A stretch of DNA of 64,000 nucleotides from Impatiens glandulifera (GCF_907164915.1 NC_061866.1:39806320-39870319), one strand, 5' to 3'. Shown: positions 22,045-34,981, numbered from the stretch's first letter. Program-made: numbers and translations. The notes: generated from the letters alone by a model not told the origin.

Positions 22045-23632
22045 TTAATATTTGTACATTAAATTACCTAAATCATCGTTTGGAGGAGAATTGACAATTC
22101 CATTACTAGCTATAGTATTGCATCCTTTTTGTTATGTCATTCTTTTCCACAATTAGTGCAATGCATTTTTCTTCTTCTTCTTGACCTTTTTCCATGAGAT
22201 TATGGCTCTTCAAGAGTTCTCCTTCTATTTTTCATTGTCCTACCAAGTGGTCTCTCTTGTTTTGGTGGTAAAAAATTCCTCTTTAATATCACTCTTCCAA
22301 AATTCTGGTCCTCTCAAAGTTTGTATGTCAATTATGTATGCTTTGAGATAAGTATCCTTCTTATACCAATGAGAAATGTAATCTTCAATATTATCACTTG
22401 AATGATAAATTTCACAAACAACATGTGTACAAGAAATACCTCTTATATTCTAAAGTCTACAAGAGCATTATTCATTGATAAGGTCTATTGTGTGTCAATG
22501 ATCACCCTGAATAATTTCATAACATGTACTACCATTGAAATCCAAGTGGCATTCGTGATATCTAAATTTACTCAGCTCAGGTAGTTTTTTTAGCCTTAGG
22601 CGATATATTTTGATGTCATTTCTGAATTGATCTTGTCTTCCTTGAAATCTTTTTTGTGTCCATTAACCTGATCATTTCTAACATATTAAAAATGGACTTT
22701 TCCCTTAGAATTAGAATCGATGCATTAAAAACCTCATATGTTGTTTTCAATTACATCACATTTGGGTATCTCTCGGATAAAGGCTTTAGTCCATATTTTT
22801 TTCGGAACAGAAATAGTTCTTCTTGCAACACCCTCCATTAGTTGATCCAACTTTAGAATATTGACATTTCGTGGTTCTGGATATGTTAATTTTGCACAAG
22901 CCCAAATATGTAATTTAAGATCAATTCCTTTTCATTTCTTTTACCAGTTAACATACTAGTGCCTCGCGCAAAACCTATGCTCAGCTTCGGGGAAAATATG
23001 TTTAACAGCTGCGATTAGTCCCTACAATTATAAGAAAGTAATAAGTAGCCAAAAAGTAACCAAAATATAATAAAACGATGTAATGATAAGTAAAAAAAGA
23101 AGAAATATTACCTTTTGCATGTTTAAGATAATTGTCAAACCAACACAATCCAAGAAACCATCACCAATGTCTTTCATTAATAGTTCAAAAATCCATCTCC
23201 ATGAACCGTACTCTCAGATTCTACCACAACTCAAACAATCGAGTACATCTGGTTGTTGTCATCTCGACCGATGACAACCGATGACAGATGACAGATAACA
23301 AATCTCCCTTACAAAAATTTTTATAAAATACTTGTCAACTTTAATAATTGGTCTACATCCAAACAATCAACCCTTCTTGCAAACATCAAAACAAACATAA
23401 AATCTTTTGAAAGTTAATTCATTAGTCTCTTCATCTCTTTTTACTTTCAACTCAACTGATAATCCCAGATTACTCAATTTAATTTCTTCAACATATCTCC
23501 ACAAAGAATTGTACTAAAGTAATGGTCTCTTTTAATTTTTTTCAATAAATAATTATTTTGCTCTCTTAACCATTGATTGAGTAACATGAGTATGCAATTA
23601 TGTCTTGCATAATTCCTTGAGCACTTTAAGTT
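22045..23632 (-). pseudogene. MULE transposase pseudogene, copy 2
   Basis: Near-identical to the copy at 1053-2640 and read the same way: FKRFYVCFDVC near 23450, the DDE-domain block DDNNQMYSI near 23260, AAVKHIFPEAEHRFCARH near 22990, the SWIM finger GIPCTHVVCEIYH near 22435 (here preceded by the altered codon TTC/T), HWYKKDTYLKAY, and the C-terminal basic region and zinc knuckle near 22160. It keeps the inspected frameshifts and stops of copy 1. A MULE transposase cuts and reinserts the element by recognising its TIRs; this one cannot. Confidence 0.84.
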
Positions 23633-24047
23633 TAATAGTAGGTTATATCGTAATTCTATTTTAGAATTTTTTACCTACATGATAGTAGTCAATTTACCTC
23701 CATGATATATATGCGACTTATAATCATTTCATCTGAAATAACTATGAACGAAAGAAGTATGAATAAAAATCAAAAATAGAGAAACATCAAAATAAATGTT
23801 CTTCAAGATATGTTATTTTTAATGAAAGAATCTTCCCTTTTTAGAAAAAAAAACTAAAGAAAAAAGAAGGAGAGATCCTAACAATTGTGGCTCATTCACC
23901 AATAGGCCATATGAAGAAACAACTAACTAAAATGAAATAGTAAGGTTAAACCAATTGAATATGCTAAGGTTTGCATGCATCCTATACTTATTTAAGAGGT
24001 TTTCATATACAGTTCTTATAAAAACAAGGCTTCTTTGAGTGATTAGG

Positions 24048-25153
24048 CGAACCCAAATTCATTTAGTGTCTATCCTATTTAGGCATCATTTGAAACTTTA
24101 GTAGGCGTAAGAAGATTGGATTTCTTCCTACATATGATTGATACACATTTCCTAATATGCATATAAAGATTATTATTTCTTAGAGTTTTAAATTTCATGG
24201 AAGACATTAAATTACGAAGAAATATATGAAAAAATAGATGTAGGTCAATTAGGAAGGTCAGACGATTTCCAACAAATTCTAAGAACTAGAACATACTCCA
24301 TTTTCTCCACTTTATGTGATTCTTTTGGCCAAAATATATCATGTTTTTATCAAAATTATTCATTTAAAGTGGGATAAGGAACTATTTGGGAAGAGAGCAA
24401 GAACAATAATACAAAAATAAGCCTTCCACATAGAGTCTTCAAAACTTAACCATTGGATTGTAATTTCTCTTCCAAAGGGAAAAATTTCATCACAATTAAA
24501 AAAAACAGATGAAAAAGATTTGTAATCGTCATTACATGTCATCACCGTTCATTGTGAACTTTGTTTGAGACTAATAGAAGTAGGAAACGCAGAGTTGAGG
24601 TCTCGAGACTCAGTTAAACGTCAATGTTTGTCGTGGTAGGATTTTGAGATTTGACGCGACGAGGCTTCAAGGTTATGCAATGAGAAATATCCAAGAATCT
24701 CTCGCGAAATACAATCTCGTTTCTAAAATCAAAATCTAGCTCCTCTCCCATTTCTCTCAATGTTCTCGTCAACTCGTACTCGTCTTTCATCGGTTCCTTT
24801 CGACTCGAAGTTATTGAACCCGTCGTAAAAGCACTACTCCAATTCCTCATAAATTCCTTAGAGAAACCAAATTCTTATAGAACGAGAATATTGGGCTTAG
24901 TGGATTAGGCAACATTGTAGAAGAGGGAAATTATTAATCTCTCAAAATGTAAAGATTTTATTATTTATAATTGTAAATAAAAATAAAAATAAAAATATAT
25001 TATATATTAATTTTAAAAAAATGACAAGTCAATTACATGTGTCATCTCATTTAACAGAACACTTAACGTGCTTGGATGTTTTGTCAAGCAGTGACATAGA
25101 TAAACATTAAGCTCAACTATAGTGGTATGGACGAACAAAAATTAATTCAATGA
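24048..25153 (-). other. Right arm of MULE copy 2 (absent from copy 1)
   Basis: About 1.1 kb from the end of homology with copy 1 to the Copia insertion. It contains the inner part of the right TIR (25010-25153, reverse complement of 20480-20660). A minus-strand reading frame of 78 codons at 24614-24850, more GC-rich than its surroundings, starts MRNWSSAFTTGSI. I do not recognise it; it could be the MULE 5' coding exon or a captured fragment. Confidence 0.5.
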
Positions 25154-25860
25154 TGTTGGGTGTGAATGTGATTGGAGTTTGGCTCAGTCCTCTTGTTTAT
25201 CGATTCTGTTGCACCACTATCTCACACTAAAGAGGTAACCCTTTCACTAACATTCAAACGCCGCAAAGGATTTTGACTACTTTTTTTTATCTACCGCTCA
25301 CCAAGAGAGTAATATCTATTTATATTATTAGGTCAAGTACAGCAAGTGAGTTACTAGATATTGGTCCACAATATTGGTCCAACTAATACTCAACAATCTC
25401 CACATTTGGCCCAAAGTAGTGCAAAACACAATCACGGAATCACAAGACACATCATCGTCAATTTATTACCACCGAGGAAACAAAGAGAATACCCAAGGTA
25501 AACTCGTGTCACAAAGACTAGGGGCAAGAGCATAATGCGAAAATCACAAAGATCAAACGCAAGAGCACAAAGAATGCGAAAATCACAGAGATCAAACGCA
25601 AGAGCACAAAACATGCAAAAATCATAAAGATCAAACGCAAGAGCACAAAGCATGCGAAAAATCACAAAGATTGAAGACAAAATCACAAAGAATGCTATAA
25701 AATCACATAGATTGAAGCAAGATCACAAAGCATGCCATTTCCACAAAGGACCAAACTCAAAGAAACTTACCTTAAGTCAAAGTTTAAGAAACCTTTGACA
25801 TGAAAACAATTTTCCAGTAGGTAAACACTTAGTACCCAAAGCTTCTTTGTAAGAGCTACT

Positions 25861-26319
25861 CTAATTACAGTCTAGGGATTCAAACATGTTAAAAACAAAT
25901 TTAAACATATTGTAATCATTCAAATTATCATCCCTAAAATTAGTAGGCATTCTAACAGTTCTTCTACTTTTATTCCTAGCAAGTTGATAATCATACAAAT
26001 CATCAAGAAAATCATGCACATTATAATGCTCCACCTCATTGGGAACATTCTCATCATGTTCAACAGGTTGATCAACAACTACAAGAATATGCTCCACCTT
26101 ATTAAGAGAATCATTAACAGGAGTGGGGGACATAGGCAAGCAATGAAAGACATTCTCATTAAAAACAACATATCTACTTATCATAATCTTAAACTCATGT
26201 TCACTCATATTCCAAAGCCTATAACTTTTTACCCTTTTAGGATATCCTAAGAAAACACATTTCTTGGACCTAGGCTCCAACTTGTCAACCTTTTTGATGC
26301 ACATAGCCAATACAGCCAA
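25861..26319 (-). pseudogene. Copia integrase C-terminal fragment
   Basis: 153 codons. The first 60 residues match the region following the Copia integrase core: KLEPRSKKCVFLGYPKRVKS, then YRLWN and SRYVVFNENVF. The rest is the acidic linker normally leading to RT, ending in SRRTVRMPTNFRDDN. No integrase catalytic residues and no RT remain, so this is what is left after internal deletion. Confidence 0.85.
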
Positions 26320-26449
26320 AAACTTTCAAGTTGCTCAAATCAATTTTTCCGTCAAACGGAATCATACCATATTGATTAATACCAAACATGTTATCACACA
26401 AATTAAAAGCAATCAACAATCATTACGGAAGAAAATTACAAGCGAAAGA

Positions 26450-27245
26450 GGGTTCAAGTAATGATACCTTACGAAATTCAAATAGAGTTTCGACTTACCC
26501 ACCCCGCTCGGGGATTTTGGAAAAATTCGGCGACGGTGGTGGATCGGGGCTGCAACAAACAGATTGGCGACATCTCCTCTTCTTCTCCTCCAGTGACGCG
26601 GCGGTGGCAGCTCCTTCTCTAGCGACAAATGCGAGCAGCGACAACTCCTTCTCCAGCGACAAACGCGAGCGACGGGGCTATTTCGTTTTCTCAGCAGCGG
26701 CACGACGACGACAAACTCCTTTTCCAACGACGAACGCGAGCGGAAGCAACTCTTTCTTTAGCAATAAGCGCGAGCGGTAGGACTGTTTCGATTCTCAGCA
26801 GTTGCGACAAACGCGACACTGACAACGGTTGAACAGGACAGCGACAACTCTGGCTTTCTTCATCCTCCAGAAGCTGTCTCTAGGTAGGAACAAGGGCTTC
26901 TTCTTCCTTCTTATAGTACCACAGAGCTGTTGTCCTAAAGAGTGAGGCAGAAGCAGAAACTTAAGTCCTAGAGGGAATTGGGATTGCAAACCCAGCGGCA
27001 ATTCCTCTTCTTTCTTTTCCCACTCTCTCTCTACACACTAAACCTTGAGGGAAACCCACTCTCTCACTAGATGGAAGTACAAGACAACAATGGTGAATGG
27101 CCGATCTAAGCCTTCTCATTTGCGCTCTCTCTCTATGGTTTGATCTTGAAGCGAAGAATACAACAATCGATCAAAGAGTTATTGGTGAAGACAACTCATA
27201 TCCTCCAACCCAATCTCAAATTTCAATTATAAACCCTAACCCCTA
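26450..27245 (-). other. Leader region of Copia element 2 with GC-rich repeats
   Basis: Unusually GC-rich for this window. At 26590-26780 it has several related units around CTCCTTCTCCAGCGACAA and GCGAGCGG, spaced about 60 bp apart. CT-rich blocks follow (27005-27140). ORFs here run over the repeats on both strands and match nothing I know. It is probably untranslated leader, possibly with captured genomic DNA. Confidence 0.45.
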
Positions 27246-27257
27246 GCTTTGATACCA
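27246..27257 (-). promoter_or_regulatory. Primer binding site, Copia element 2
   Basis: On the minus strand TGGTATCAAAGC lies one base inside the 5' LTR. It is the tRNA-iMet site with one substitution (A for G at position 9). Confidence 0.85.
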
Positions 27258-27565
27258 CTGTAGTGGGTGTGAATATGATTGGAGTTTGGCTCAGTTCTCT
27301 TGTTTTTTGATTCCTTTGCACCACTATCTCACATCAAAGAGGCAATCTTTTCACTAGCATTCAAACACCACAAAGGAGCTTAACTACTTTTTTATCTACC
27401 TCTCACCAAGAGAGTAATATCTATTTATATTATTAGATAAAGTCCAGTAAGTGAGTTACTAGAGATTGTGCCACAATTTTGGGCCAACCAATACCCAACA
27501 AATGATATACGTGAATATTTCATTATAGTTCGATGATAAAATTAACATTTTTCCTTAATAATATC

Positions 27566-28089
27566 TTATAAATATATATTATCTTATATTATAACAATGG
27601 TAAATATGTTTCAATTGTATTAAAGTTTTAAGGTAATACTTTTGTTGACGAAGTTTGATTTATTAAATTGTAGGACTATAACACAAATTTGTAAAATAAC
27701 CATAATGTTATCCATGATGGTAACTGAAATTCCAACACTTAGAAGAAATTCTATTTGTTTGAAGAAGTTGAAGGGCGTTATTCTTTACTTATTCTATAGA
27801 CAATGTTATCAAAGTATTATGTCCACTTTTTGATGGAGCTAGTGATCTTCATGCAAGCCTAATATAGGGAATTTCCCTCCTAATCAATCAAAGAACTGAG
27901 AAATATAATAGCAAGAAACAATAAAACAACACAAGATTTGATATCGGAGTTTGACCCAGAAATGGTCTACGTCTCCGTTGAGCTCTGTTAGGAACTTGAT
28001 TCCACTATCACAATCAAACGTTTAGGATTTGATAGTTACGAACTCGATTCCACTATCCCAAGCGTAAATCGACAACGAAACAATCTTTT
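27566..28089. other. TRIM LTR remnant and unassigned sequence
   Basis: 27566-27596 is the displaced end of the TRIM-like LTR. From about 27597 to 27900 nothing was recognised. 27890-28010 contains a run (AACACAAGATTTGATATCGG) of a type common in plant LTR elements, possibly a small LTR fragment. No gene was found. Confidence 0.35.
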
Positions 28090-28478
28090 TTCGAAAACTC
28101 TAGTATAAATACATTTTAACACTTATCATTTTATTAATTTTCATAAAATTTCTTGACAACTCTGATTTTCAAACAAATAATCTTTTAAATAAATTATGTT
28201 TGATTAATTTAAACCGGGTTCAGGTTAAATTGTTATTTAGCCTCCCAAATTATTTAAAATTTGAACAAAAGATTAATTATTTTTACATAATTAATTTTTT
28301 ACCGCTTCATATATTTTTAAAATTTTTTAAAAACTAAATGTTTTATTTTAAAATATGTATGGCACGCAAACTAAAGTTGAAACGTATCGAACCTCGAGTC
28401 TCTCCGCAATATTCTCCCATTCGCCTCACTGCGGCGCATGCTAAGCTATGGGACAGGAGATAGATCTGTGGGGTTACA
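28090..28478 (+). repeat. Fragment of the Gypsy element's LTR, inverted
   Basis: Its reverse complement matches the start of the Gypsy LTR at 36870-37250: both share the CTAGTATAAA-type stretch, AAACCGGGTTCAGG against CCCAGTTTAAA, and end in GGGTTACA at 28478, the mirror of TGTAACCC at 36870. Only the terminal ~390 bp remain. Confidence 0.55.
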
Positions 28479-30139
28479 TATATATACAAATGTGACATCT
28501 TCTATGCGGATTCGGTATGAGTTATTTCACTAACTCAAATTAGAAAAAAAAAAATATCATTTTATTCACTCTCTTCTATGTTGTATTACTTAATTCATTA
28601 ATCAAAATAATAAATTATTCTCTAATTAACTAAAATACTAAAAAAAACATTTTAAGTATTTTTATTAAAATAATTATAGCTTTCTTCAAAATCACCCCCA
28701 TAATTATTTTTTAAATAAACCAAATAACCCGTGATATTTAAATAATCCCTATCCCAACAAGGCATTAATCTCTCCTAAAGCTCATTTGATTTGTCTTTTT
28801 TTTACTCAAAATATAACCATATCATCCTTATATTTTTAATTAATAAATTATTTAATTTATTAATTAAAATATTCTTATTTAATTGTTATAAATTTAAATT
28901 TTAAATAAAAAATAACATTATAGTAATTCAGTTAATTAAAATTTTAAATAACATTTTTTTAATATCAAACATGGTTTTTAATAATAAAAAATACCTCAAA
29001 TAACCCTCATCAAACGAGCTCCTTTGTATATAACTATCTTTATTTAATTAATAGTTTACTTAAATAACAAGATTGTTTTCTTTTTCATATCCATTTTATT
29101 TGTAATATTTCAATTTAGTATTTCATATGCTCTATTAGGCTTTTTTATATGTTTTATTAATAAATTTGTATTATTTAATAATTTGATAGAGACTTCCAAT
29201 ACAGATATTATGGCAGTAAGCTTGAATATTTATACCAACTAAAATGAAACATAAAGGAATAAAAAATATATATTCAAGTAACTATTTTTGAAGGTTAATA
29301 CGTCTCATTTAAATAGAAAATTATGTTTGGTGACTTCTTAGTCAATTGATTGAATGTAAATGAGTATTACAGCTTTACTAATTTATTGTTTATGATTCAA
29401 TATGTACTTTTTTTCTTTTCTTTTACAATGTTTTTTTAATACTATCATATTGAAATCACATATTTTCATAGATTTTATATGATTCCTAATTTCTATAATT
29501 TGCATTAAGGAAGAGTTGAGGATTTGATTAGATGGAGAATTGAGGATTTTAATTTCTTTGATATAAATCCATGAGAATGTAATTGTAAGTCATGCCAACG
29601 AAATAATTTTTTTTGGGGATATAATCTTGTCAATAAAATATTTATTTATTTATTTAAAATTTGTTTAAAATAATTTTCTTGAGTTAATTAGTTTCACCAA
29701 ACCGTGTATTTTGGATTATAATTTTTTTTATAAAAATCTGATTATTTTAAAATTGATTATTTAAAAAGTAATGATTTGAGATAATTTTGATAATGTAAAT
29801 TTTATTTTATTTTTGATAAAAAAATTTAAAAAATTAATATATAATGATAAAATATAAAATAATAATTTAAAATAAAAAATATTTTAATATTTTATTTAAT
29901 CAATTGAGTAATGAGATGATTAAGTAAGAATCAGATTTGTATTTAACTCAAACTGACCGTACACCCTATTTTCTCCAAGTTAGTGGGCAATCAAGCAAAT
30001 ATTGTTGCAACAAATAAGCAATACACTATGTTTTAGAAGGATTGAGATAATATTTTTGAAATTTAATTATTTAAGTATCTCAAATTATCGAACAAAACCA
30101 TACTTTCTCCATATTAGTGGGCTGATGATCACCCACTTA
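28479..30139. other. AT-rich intergenic stretch
   Basis: About 1.7 kb of A/T-rich, gene-free sequence with many short A/T tracts. No ORF of interest, RNA gene or element ends were seen. A short direct repeat, ATTGTTGCAACAAATAAG, lies at about 30000 and 30150. Confidence 0.5.
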
Positions 30140-30679
30140 AAAAATAATTGTTGCAACAAATAAGTTAACACTTTTTTTTACGATACTAATATTATAAAAC
30201 AAATAGATTATAAATAATATTATACTTGTGTTAATTTTTCTCCAAGGAAATAGTACACATTTTTCCCCATCTTTTCTAATCAATATCTGTACACGTGGTG
30301 TCGTTCTCTTCATTCAAAACCTCATACCAACTTAAATAACTGTGAAACCACTACTACAACACTGCTTAAAATATAATATTTTCCAACTAATTATTTGATA
30401 GGCTCTCCTAAATTCAGTTCCATTCAGGAAAATGATAATTCTTGATTTATTGTATGAAGTTAGACCGATGTGGAAGAAATCCTCTCATTTCTACAACTCC
30501 AAAAGAAGAGATAATTATATCTGAGATTACCTTTGTATAATCAGGTGTATGTTGTACCACTTTGATGGGAATATTAAGATGTATGGAACACTAGATATAG
30601 TTGGTTCAAGTCTAGGGGTGCATAACTAAGTGATAATTAAACAATCATATATTGATTATCATAATCACATCGAAGTTAT

Positions 30680-30974
30680 TGTTGGAAACGTTAGTGGATA
30701 ATCGACGTATTCACTTACAAACTAAAAATAAGATTAAAAAGAAAGAGGAATTAATTTTATTTTAGTTCATCTTCTTTCTACAAATACAACTACTCTATTT
30801 ATACTAGGACAAAAAAACTCTTAATTAAACGGTTAGAATTAATACTAATTAAGACCCCTATTAAGCAAAAAATAATAACGTCTAATATTAACTAAACTTT
30901 AATTCTAATTAAGATACCTATTAAACAAAAGATAATAACGTCTAATTTTCAATTAATTAATTTTATTTTCAACA
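30680..30974 (-). repeat. 3' LTR of Copia element 3
   Basis: 295 bp, in element sense starting TGTTGAAAATAAAATT. The polypurine-like ACAAGGGTG (30975-30983, minus strand) precedes it. It matches 34997-35282 with several small indels. Confidence 0.9.
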
Positions 30975-30987
30975 CACCCTTGTAAAA

Positions 30988-32600
30988 TTAATTCTTATTC
31001 GTGATTCCAAGCATATTCCTCATTTTGCTAAAAACTTTCACTTTAAGAGGCTTCATAAAAATATTTGTAATTTGATCAACATATTTCACATATTCAAGTC
31101 TGGTCTCTTTTTTCGTAATACTCTATCGAATAAATTGATATCGCGTATCGATGTGTTTATTTCTATCATGAAAAACATGATTACTTGCTAGAGCTTGAGC
31201 AGACTCGTGGTCGACAAAAATTGTGGTCGCTCCATTCTTTGACAAACCTATCTCCTTCAACATTCTTCTTAGCCAGATTATGTGACAAACGCATGTTGTC
31301 ATCGCGACATATTCAGTTTCACAGGATAATAACTAGGCTATCACTTGTTTCTTTGAACTCAATGAGATTGCACTAGACCCATTTAAAAACACAAATCTAG
31401 TTGTGTTCTTCCGATCATCTATATCTATGGAAAAATCACTATCGGAATATCCAACAAGTTGAAATTCCTTAGACAATGAATAAAACAGTCCAAAATCAAT
31501 AGTACCTTTCAAATATCTCAAAATCCTCTTCGTTGCCTTCATGTGCTCCGTCGTGAGCACATCCATGAATCGACTAATAATTCTCACACTAAAAAGAATA
31601 TTCGGTCGATTAAATGTCAAGTACTTTAGACATCCAACGAGACTTTTGAATAGTGTTGGATCCACATTTTCTCCCTTTTCGTTATTGCTCAATTTAGTTC
31701 CAACCACTATAGGGGTAGCCACCAGTTTGCTATTCGACATATTGAATATATCCAGAACTTCCTTCACATATGCTTGTTGCCCAACAAAAGTTCCATCACC
31801 TGATTAACGCACCTTTAATCCGAGATAAAATGACATTAAGCCAATATTTGTCATCTCAAATTGTTAGACCATATCATTCTTGAAATCTTCAAAGAGACTC
31901 AGATTATTTCCTGTGAAAATAAGATCATCCACGTAGAGGCAAACAAATAAACAATCTCCATTTTTATCCATTTTCAAATAAAGTGCATACTCATCTGGAC
32001 ATCTTTCAAATCCTTTATCATGAAAATAAGCAGCAATTCGACTATACCATGCTCGAGGCGCTTGTTTAAGACCGTATAATGCCCCTTCAAATTTAATACA
32101 TTTTGTTCTTATCTTTTCATCACATGTCTTTCTAGTTGTTCCATAAAAACATCCTCTTCGAGGAAACCGTTAAAAAATGTTGACTTCACGTTCAATTAGA
32201 ATATTTTTCAAATTTCTTTGTACCGCTAGTGAAACAAAAATCTGATTGTTTCTAGACGAGCAACTAGAGCAAATACTTCATCATAGTCCACTCTGTGTCG
32301 TTGTGCATACCCATTGACGACTAATCTCGCTTTATATTTTCGATAACACCTTTGACATTCTTTTTCTCTTTGAATATCCACTTGACACCAATGGACTTCT
32401 GACCCGTTGGAAGAGAAATGAGTTCCCATGTAATGTTTCTTTCAATGGCTCGAATTTCCTCTTCCATGGCTTGTCTCCATTTATTCTCCTTTACAGCCTC
32501 TTCAAAACTCAAAGGCGTTGTTTTATCTAAAAGACAGAATATAAAGACATCATTCATTACCTCTGTATTCTCGTAAAGTTCTTGGATAGTTCTCATCCTT
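30988..32600 (-). pseudogene. RT and RNase H, Copia element 3
   Basis: RT begins near 32545 (SFEEAVKENKWRQAMEEEI), with GVKWIFKEK and [10 protein letters not shown] blocks in shifted frames. The catalytic YVDD is at about 31925-31940 in the motif LYVDDL. From 31767 one frame gives KLVATPIVVG, SLVGCLKYLT, RPNILFSVRIISRFMD and the RNase H start LVGYSDSDF. A stop at about 31333 is followed by the remaining RNase H (ETEYVAM, RNKHIDTRYQFIR) to a stop at 30988. Numerous breaks make it inactive. Confidence 0.87.
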
Positions 32601-32604
32601 CGTG

Positions 32605-33999
32605 ATCCTTCATTAGGGCTTCCACTTGATGAAGATGCACTAGAAGATGTGTTTGGTGTCGTCGTAGGAACTGCGGGCTTCCATGTTTCTTCTCCTTGAT
32701 TGTCCTCATCGAAAAATATGAAGAACTCGTTGACGGAATCTTCATTAACTTCCCAATTTCAAGAAGCATCTTCATCAAACTTCACATCACGACTCACAAC
32801 CATCTTCCATTTGACAAAATTATAGAGCTTGTACCCTTTTGATTTTCCATCATAGCCGATGAATCCAAACTTCTCGTTTCTATCATCAAGTTTGGTTCTC
32901 TTTTGCTCCGGCACATGTTTGTAGGCAATACTCCCAAAAATCCTTAAATGAGATACCTCTAACTTCTTTCCACTCCAAGCTTCAATTGGTGTTAGATCTT
33001 TCACGCTTTTGGTCGGACAACGATTTGGGAGATAAACTGCACAAGCCACTACTTCTGCCCTAAATTCTTTTGACATCTTCTTATGTTTCATAATGCTTTG
33101 AGCCATGTTGAGGATATACTTGTTCTTTCTTTCAGCCACTCTATTTTTTTGTGGGGATCTTGGAGTTGTGAGAAAATGCCAATGCTATTTTCTTCAAAGA
33201 AACGGTTAAAGCATTAGAAGTAAATTATCCACCTCTACCGGTTCTAAACGCCCGAAACATATATCTAGACTCTTTCTCCACCAAAGTTTTAAAATTTTAA
33301 AACGTATCAAAACTCTTAGATTTTTATTTCAAGAAATAAACCAAAGTCTTCTGGATAAAATCATCGATGAAAAGTAAGAAATAATCACTTTTATCATAAG
33401 ATGATGGTTTGATCGGTCCACACACATCAACATGAATTAATTCGAGCGGCTTCGTTGCTCTTGACGTTGTTTCGGAAAACTTTTTCTAGCATGTTTTCCT
33501 AGAAGACACGCTTCACAAAGTTGATCTAGATGATTTATCAAAGGCATCCCTTTCACCATTTTCTTTTCGGACATCATTTTTAGGCAACCAAAATTTAGAT
33601 GTCCCATCATCATGTGTCAACACCATGCTGGATCCGTCACGGATATTTTTAAGCAATTTGGCCCTTTGGTTTGAATAGGGAGCGAAAACATCATATTCTT
33701 TGACATCGTCACCTTCGCAATTAGGTTAGCGCTTCCGTCTCGTAGCCTCTTTCCATGAGTTGCACCAAACTCAAAATATTGCTTTTTAGTTTATGGACAT
33801 AATACACATCGGAAATAAATTTATGTGTACCATCCTTCAACCGAATTAAAATGGTACATTTGCCTTTAATCTGGATTTTCGAAGCATCTCCAAATGTGTA
33901 ATTTTCGGTTGCTTTTTTTTCAATCTCAACGAATTTCAACTTGTCGCCACACATGTGGATACTCGCACCATTGTCAAGATACCATTGACTTTCTCCTCC
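32605..33999 (-). pseudogene. Protease and integrase, Copia element 3
   Basis: The protease active site reads WYLDNGASIHMCG (about 33986-33948), where most Copia proteases have DSG or DTG, then FGDASKIQIKGKCTI and the NILSLVQLMERGY block that precedes integrase. The region 33700-33140 carries the integrase core in pieces: zinc-binding residues, and a [16 protein letters not shown] segment near 33430-33400. At 33139-32759 is AERKNKYILNMAQSIMKHKK, starting with the catalytic Glu region, then FRIFGSIAYKHV-like and KFGFIGYDGKSKGYKLYN. Stops and frameshifts are frequent. Confidence 0.83.
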
Positions 34000-34076
34000 A
34001 ATAACTTATTGATTTAGCGCCAACAATAACGTCGACTCCTCCGTTTCTTTCTCTTTTGTCAGATTAACTTCTACTT

Positions 34077-34977
34077 TCACATCTTTGGCATACCAGCAAT
34101 CACGAGCATAATGACCCAATATGTGACAATTATAGCACTCAACGTGCGACATTTCGTATCCCTTCTCTTATCTGTCACTTCCTTATCCTCATCTGCGTCC
34201 TCTTTCTCTTCCTCTACATCTTGGATTTTCTCGAGGCTTTTTATCATTTTCTCTCTCGACAGTTGAATTTCTGCCACGTCTTCGACCGCCACCATGAGAA
34301 TAAACTCGACCTCAACCGCGGTCTTGATGAACTACGCTCCCCTCCAAACAAATGATTGACTAGAAGAGCTTGCTCCAAAGGCTCCTTCTTGTGTTTGTTC
34401 ATCCGTGCCTCATGCACCCGTAACGATCCATTTAATTCATCAAGTTTATCCAAATCTCTGTTCTCCTCGATTGTAACCACTATATGGTCAAATCTTTGAT
34501 GTAGAGAATGTAAAATTTTCTCGATTACTCGAACGTCTTCTATGTTTTCATCATTTTGCTTCATTTGGTTGACGATAGATAGGATCCGTGTGAAATAGTC
34601 TGAAATAGACTCCGATGCTTCCTAATAAAGAGCTTTAAATTCTCCCCGTAAGATCTGAAGTCGCACATTTTTTTTACCTTAACAACTCCTTTGTGGGAAT
34701 TTTTTAGAATTTCCCATGCCTCCTTCGACGTTGAGGCATTTGCTACTTTCTCAAAAGCAGCATCATCCAGACACTAGTGGATGATAAAAAGGGCACGCTG
34801 ATCCTTCTTTTTGTTTTTCTCGAACGCTTGAGTCAGGGTCAACGTCGCTTCGTCATCAGGTTCAACAATCCCATTCTTTACGATTTCCCATGCACCTTGG
34901 GAACCGAGTAACACCTTTACTCGATTAGACAAATAGTTGTCCTTCGTAAGACGTAGGTATTGGAACATCAAAGACAT
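34077..34977 (-). pseudogene. gag, Copia element 3
   Basis: The first ATG after the primer site (34977) starts MSLMFQYLRLTKDNYLSN, a Copia gag N-terminus, with AWEIVKNG following. After a frameshift near 34770, a second piece at 34564-34244 gives [20 protein letters not shown] and [20 protein letters not shown], the conserved gag-polypeptide (UBN2-type) core. At about 34135-34090 a third frame has the zinc knuckle CYNCHILGHYARDC, which would bind RNA. It is broken by frameshifts. Confidence 0.87.
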
Positions 34978-34981
34978 CTTT

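Larger units (their letters stand above)
25154..27500 (-). mobile_element. Copia element 2, internally deleted, inserted in the MULE TIR
   Basis: Two 242-bp LTRs (25154-25395 and 27259-27500), starting TGTTGGGTGTG or TGTAGTGGGTGTG and ending CAACA, are flanked by a perfect 5-bp target duplication AATGA (25149-25153 and 27501-27505). On the minus strand the primer site lies just inside the right LTR and a polypurine-like AAATGTGGAGATTG just before the left one. Only a leader and an integrase C-terminal fragment remain between the LTRs, so gag, protease, RT and RNase H are lost. Confidence 0.92.
20460..27555 (-). mobile_element. Mutator-like element (MULE), copy 2, with both TIRs
   Basis: Left TIR AGAAAGAATGCCAATTTATC and, reversed, right TIR AGGAAAAATGTTAATTTTAT both continue into ATCATCGAACTATAA and beyond, about 200 bp in all. 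The element is flanked by a 9-10-bp target duplication (TAATAATATC at 20450-20459 and 27556-27565), the length expected for MULEs. It lies within the LTR of TRIM-like copy 1. A 2,347-bp Copia element interrupts the right TIR. The transposase on the minus strand is broken, so the element is not autonomous. Confidence 0.87.

Noticed and set aside
26388..26832. Several overlapping ORFs on both strands in a GC-rich patch
   Set aside because: They run over degenerate repeats in the leader of a deleted Copia element and match no known domain.
28479..30139. Possible tRNA or other RNA gene in the gene-free stretch
   Set aside because: No A/B box-like pair or cloverleaf could be seen by eye; a tRNAscan-SE run would settle it.
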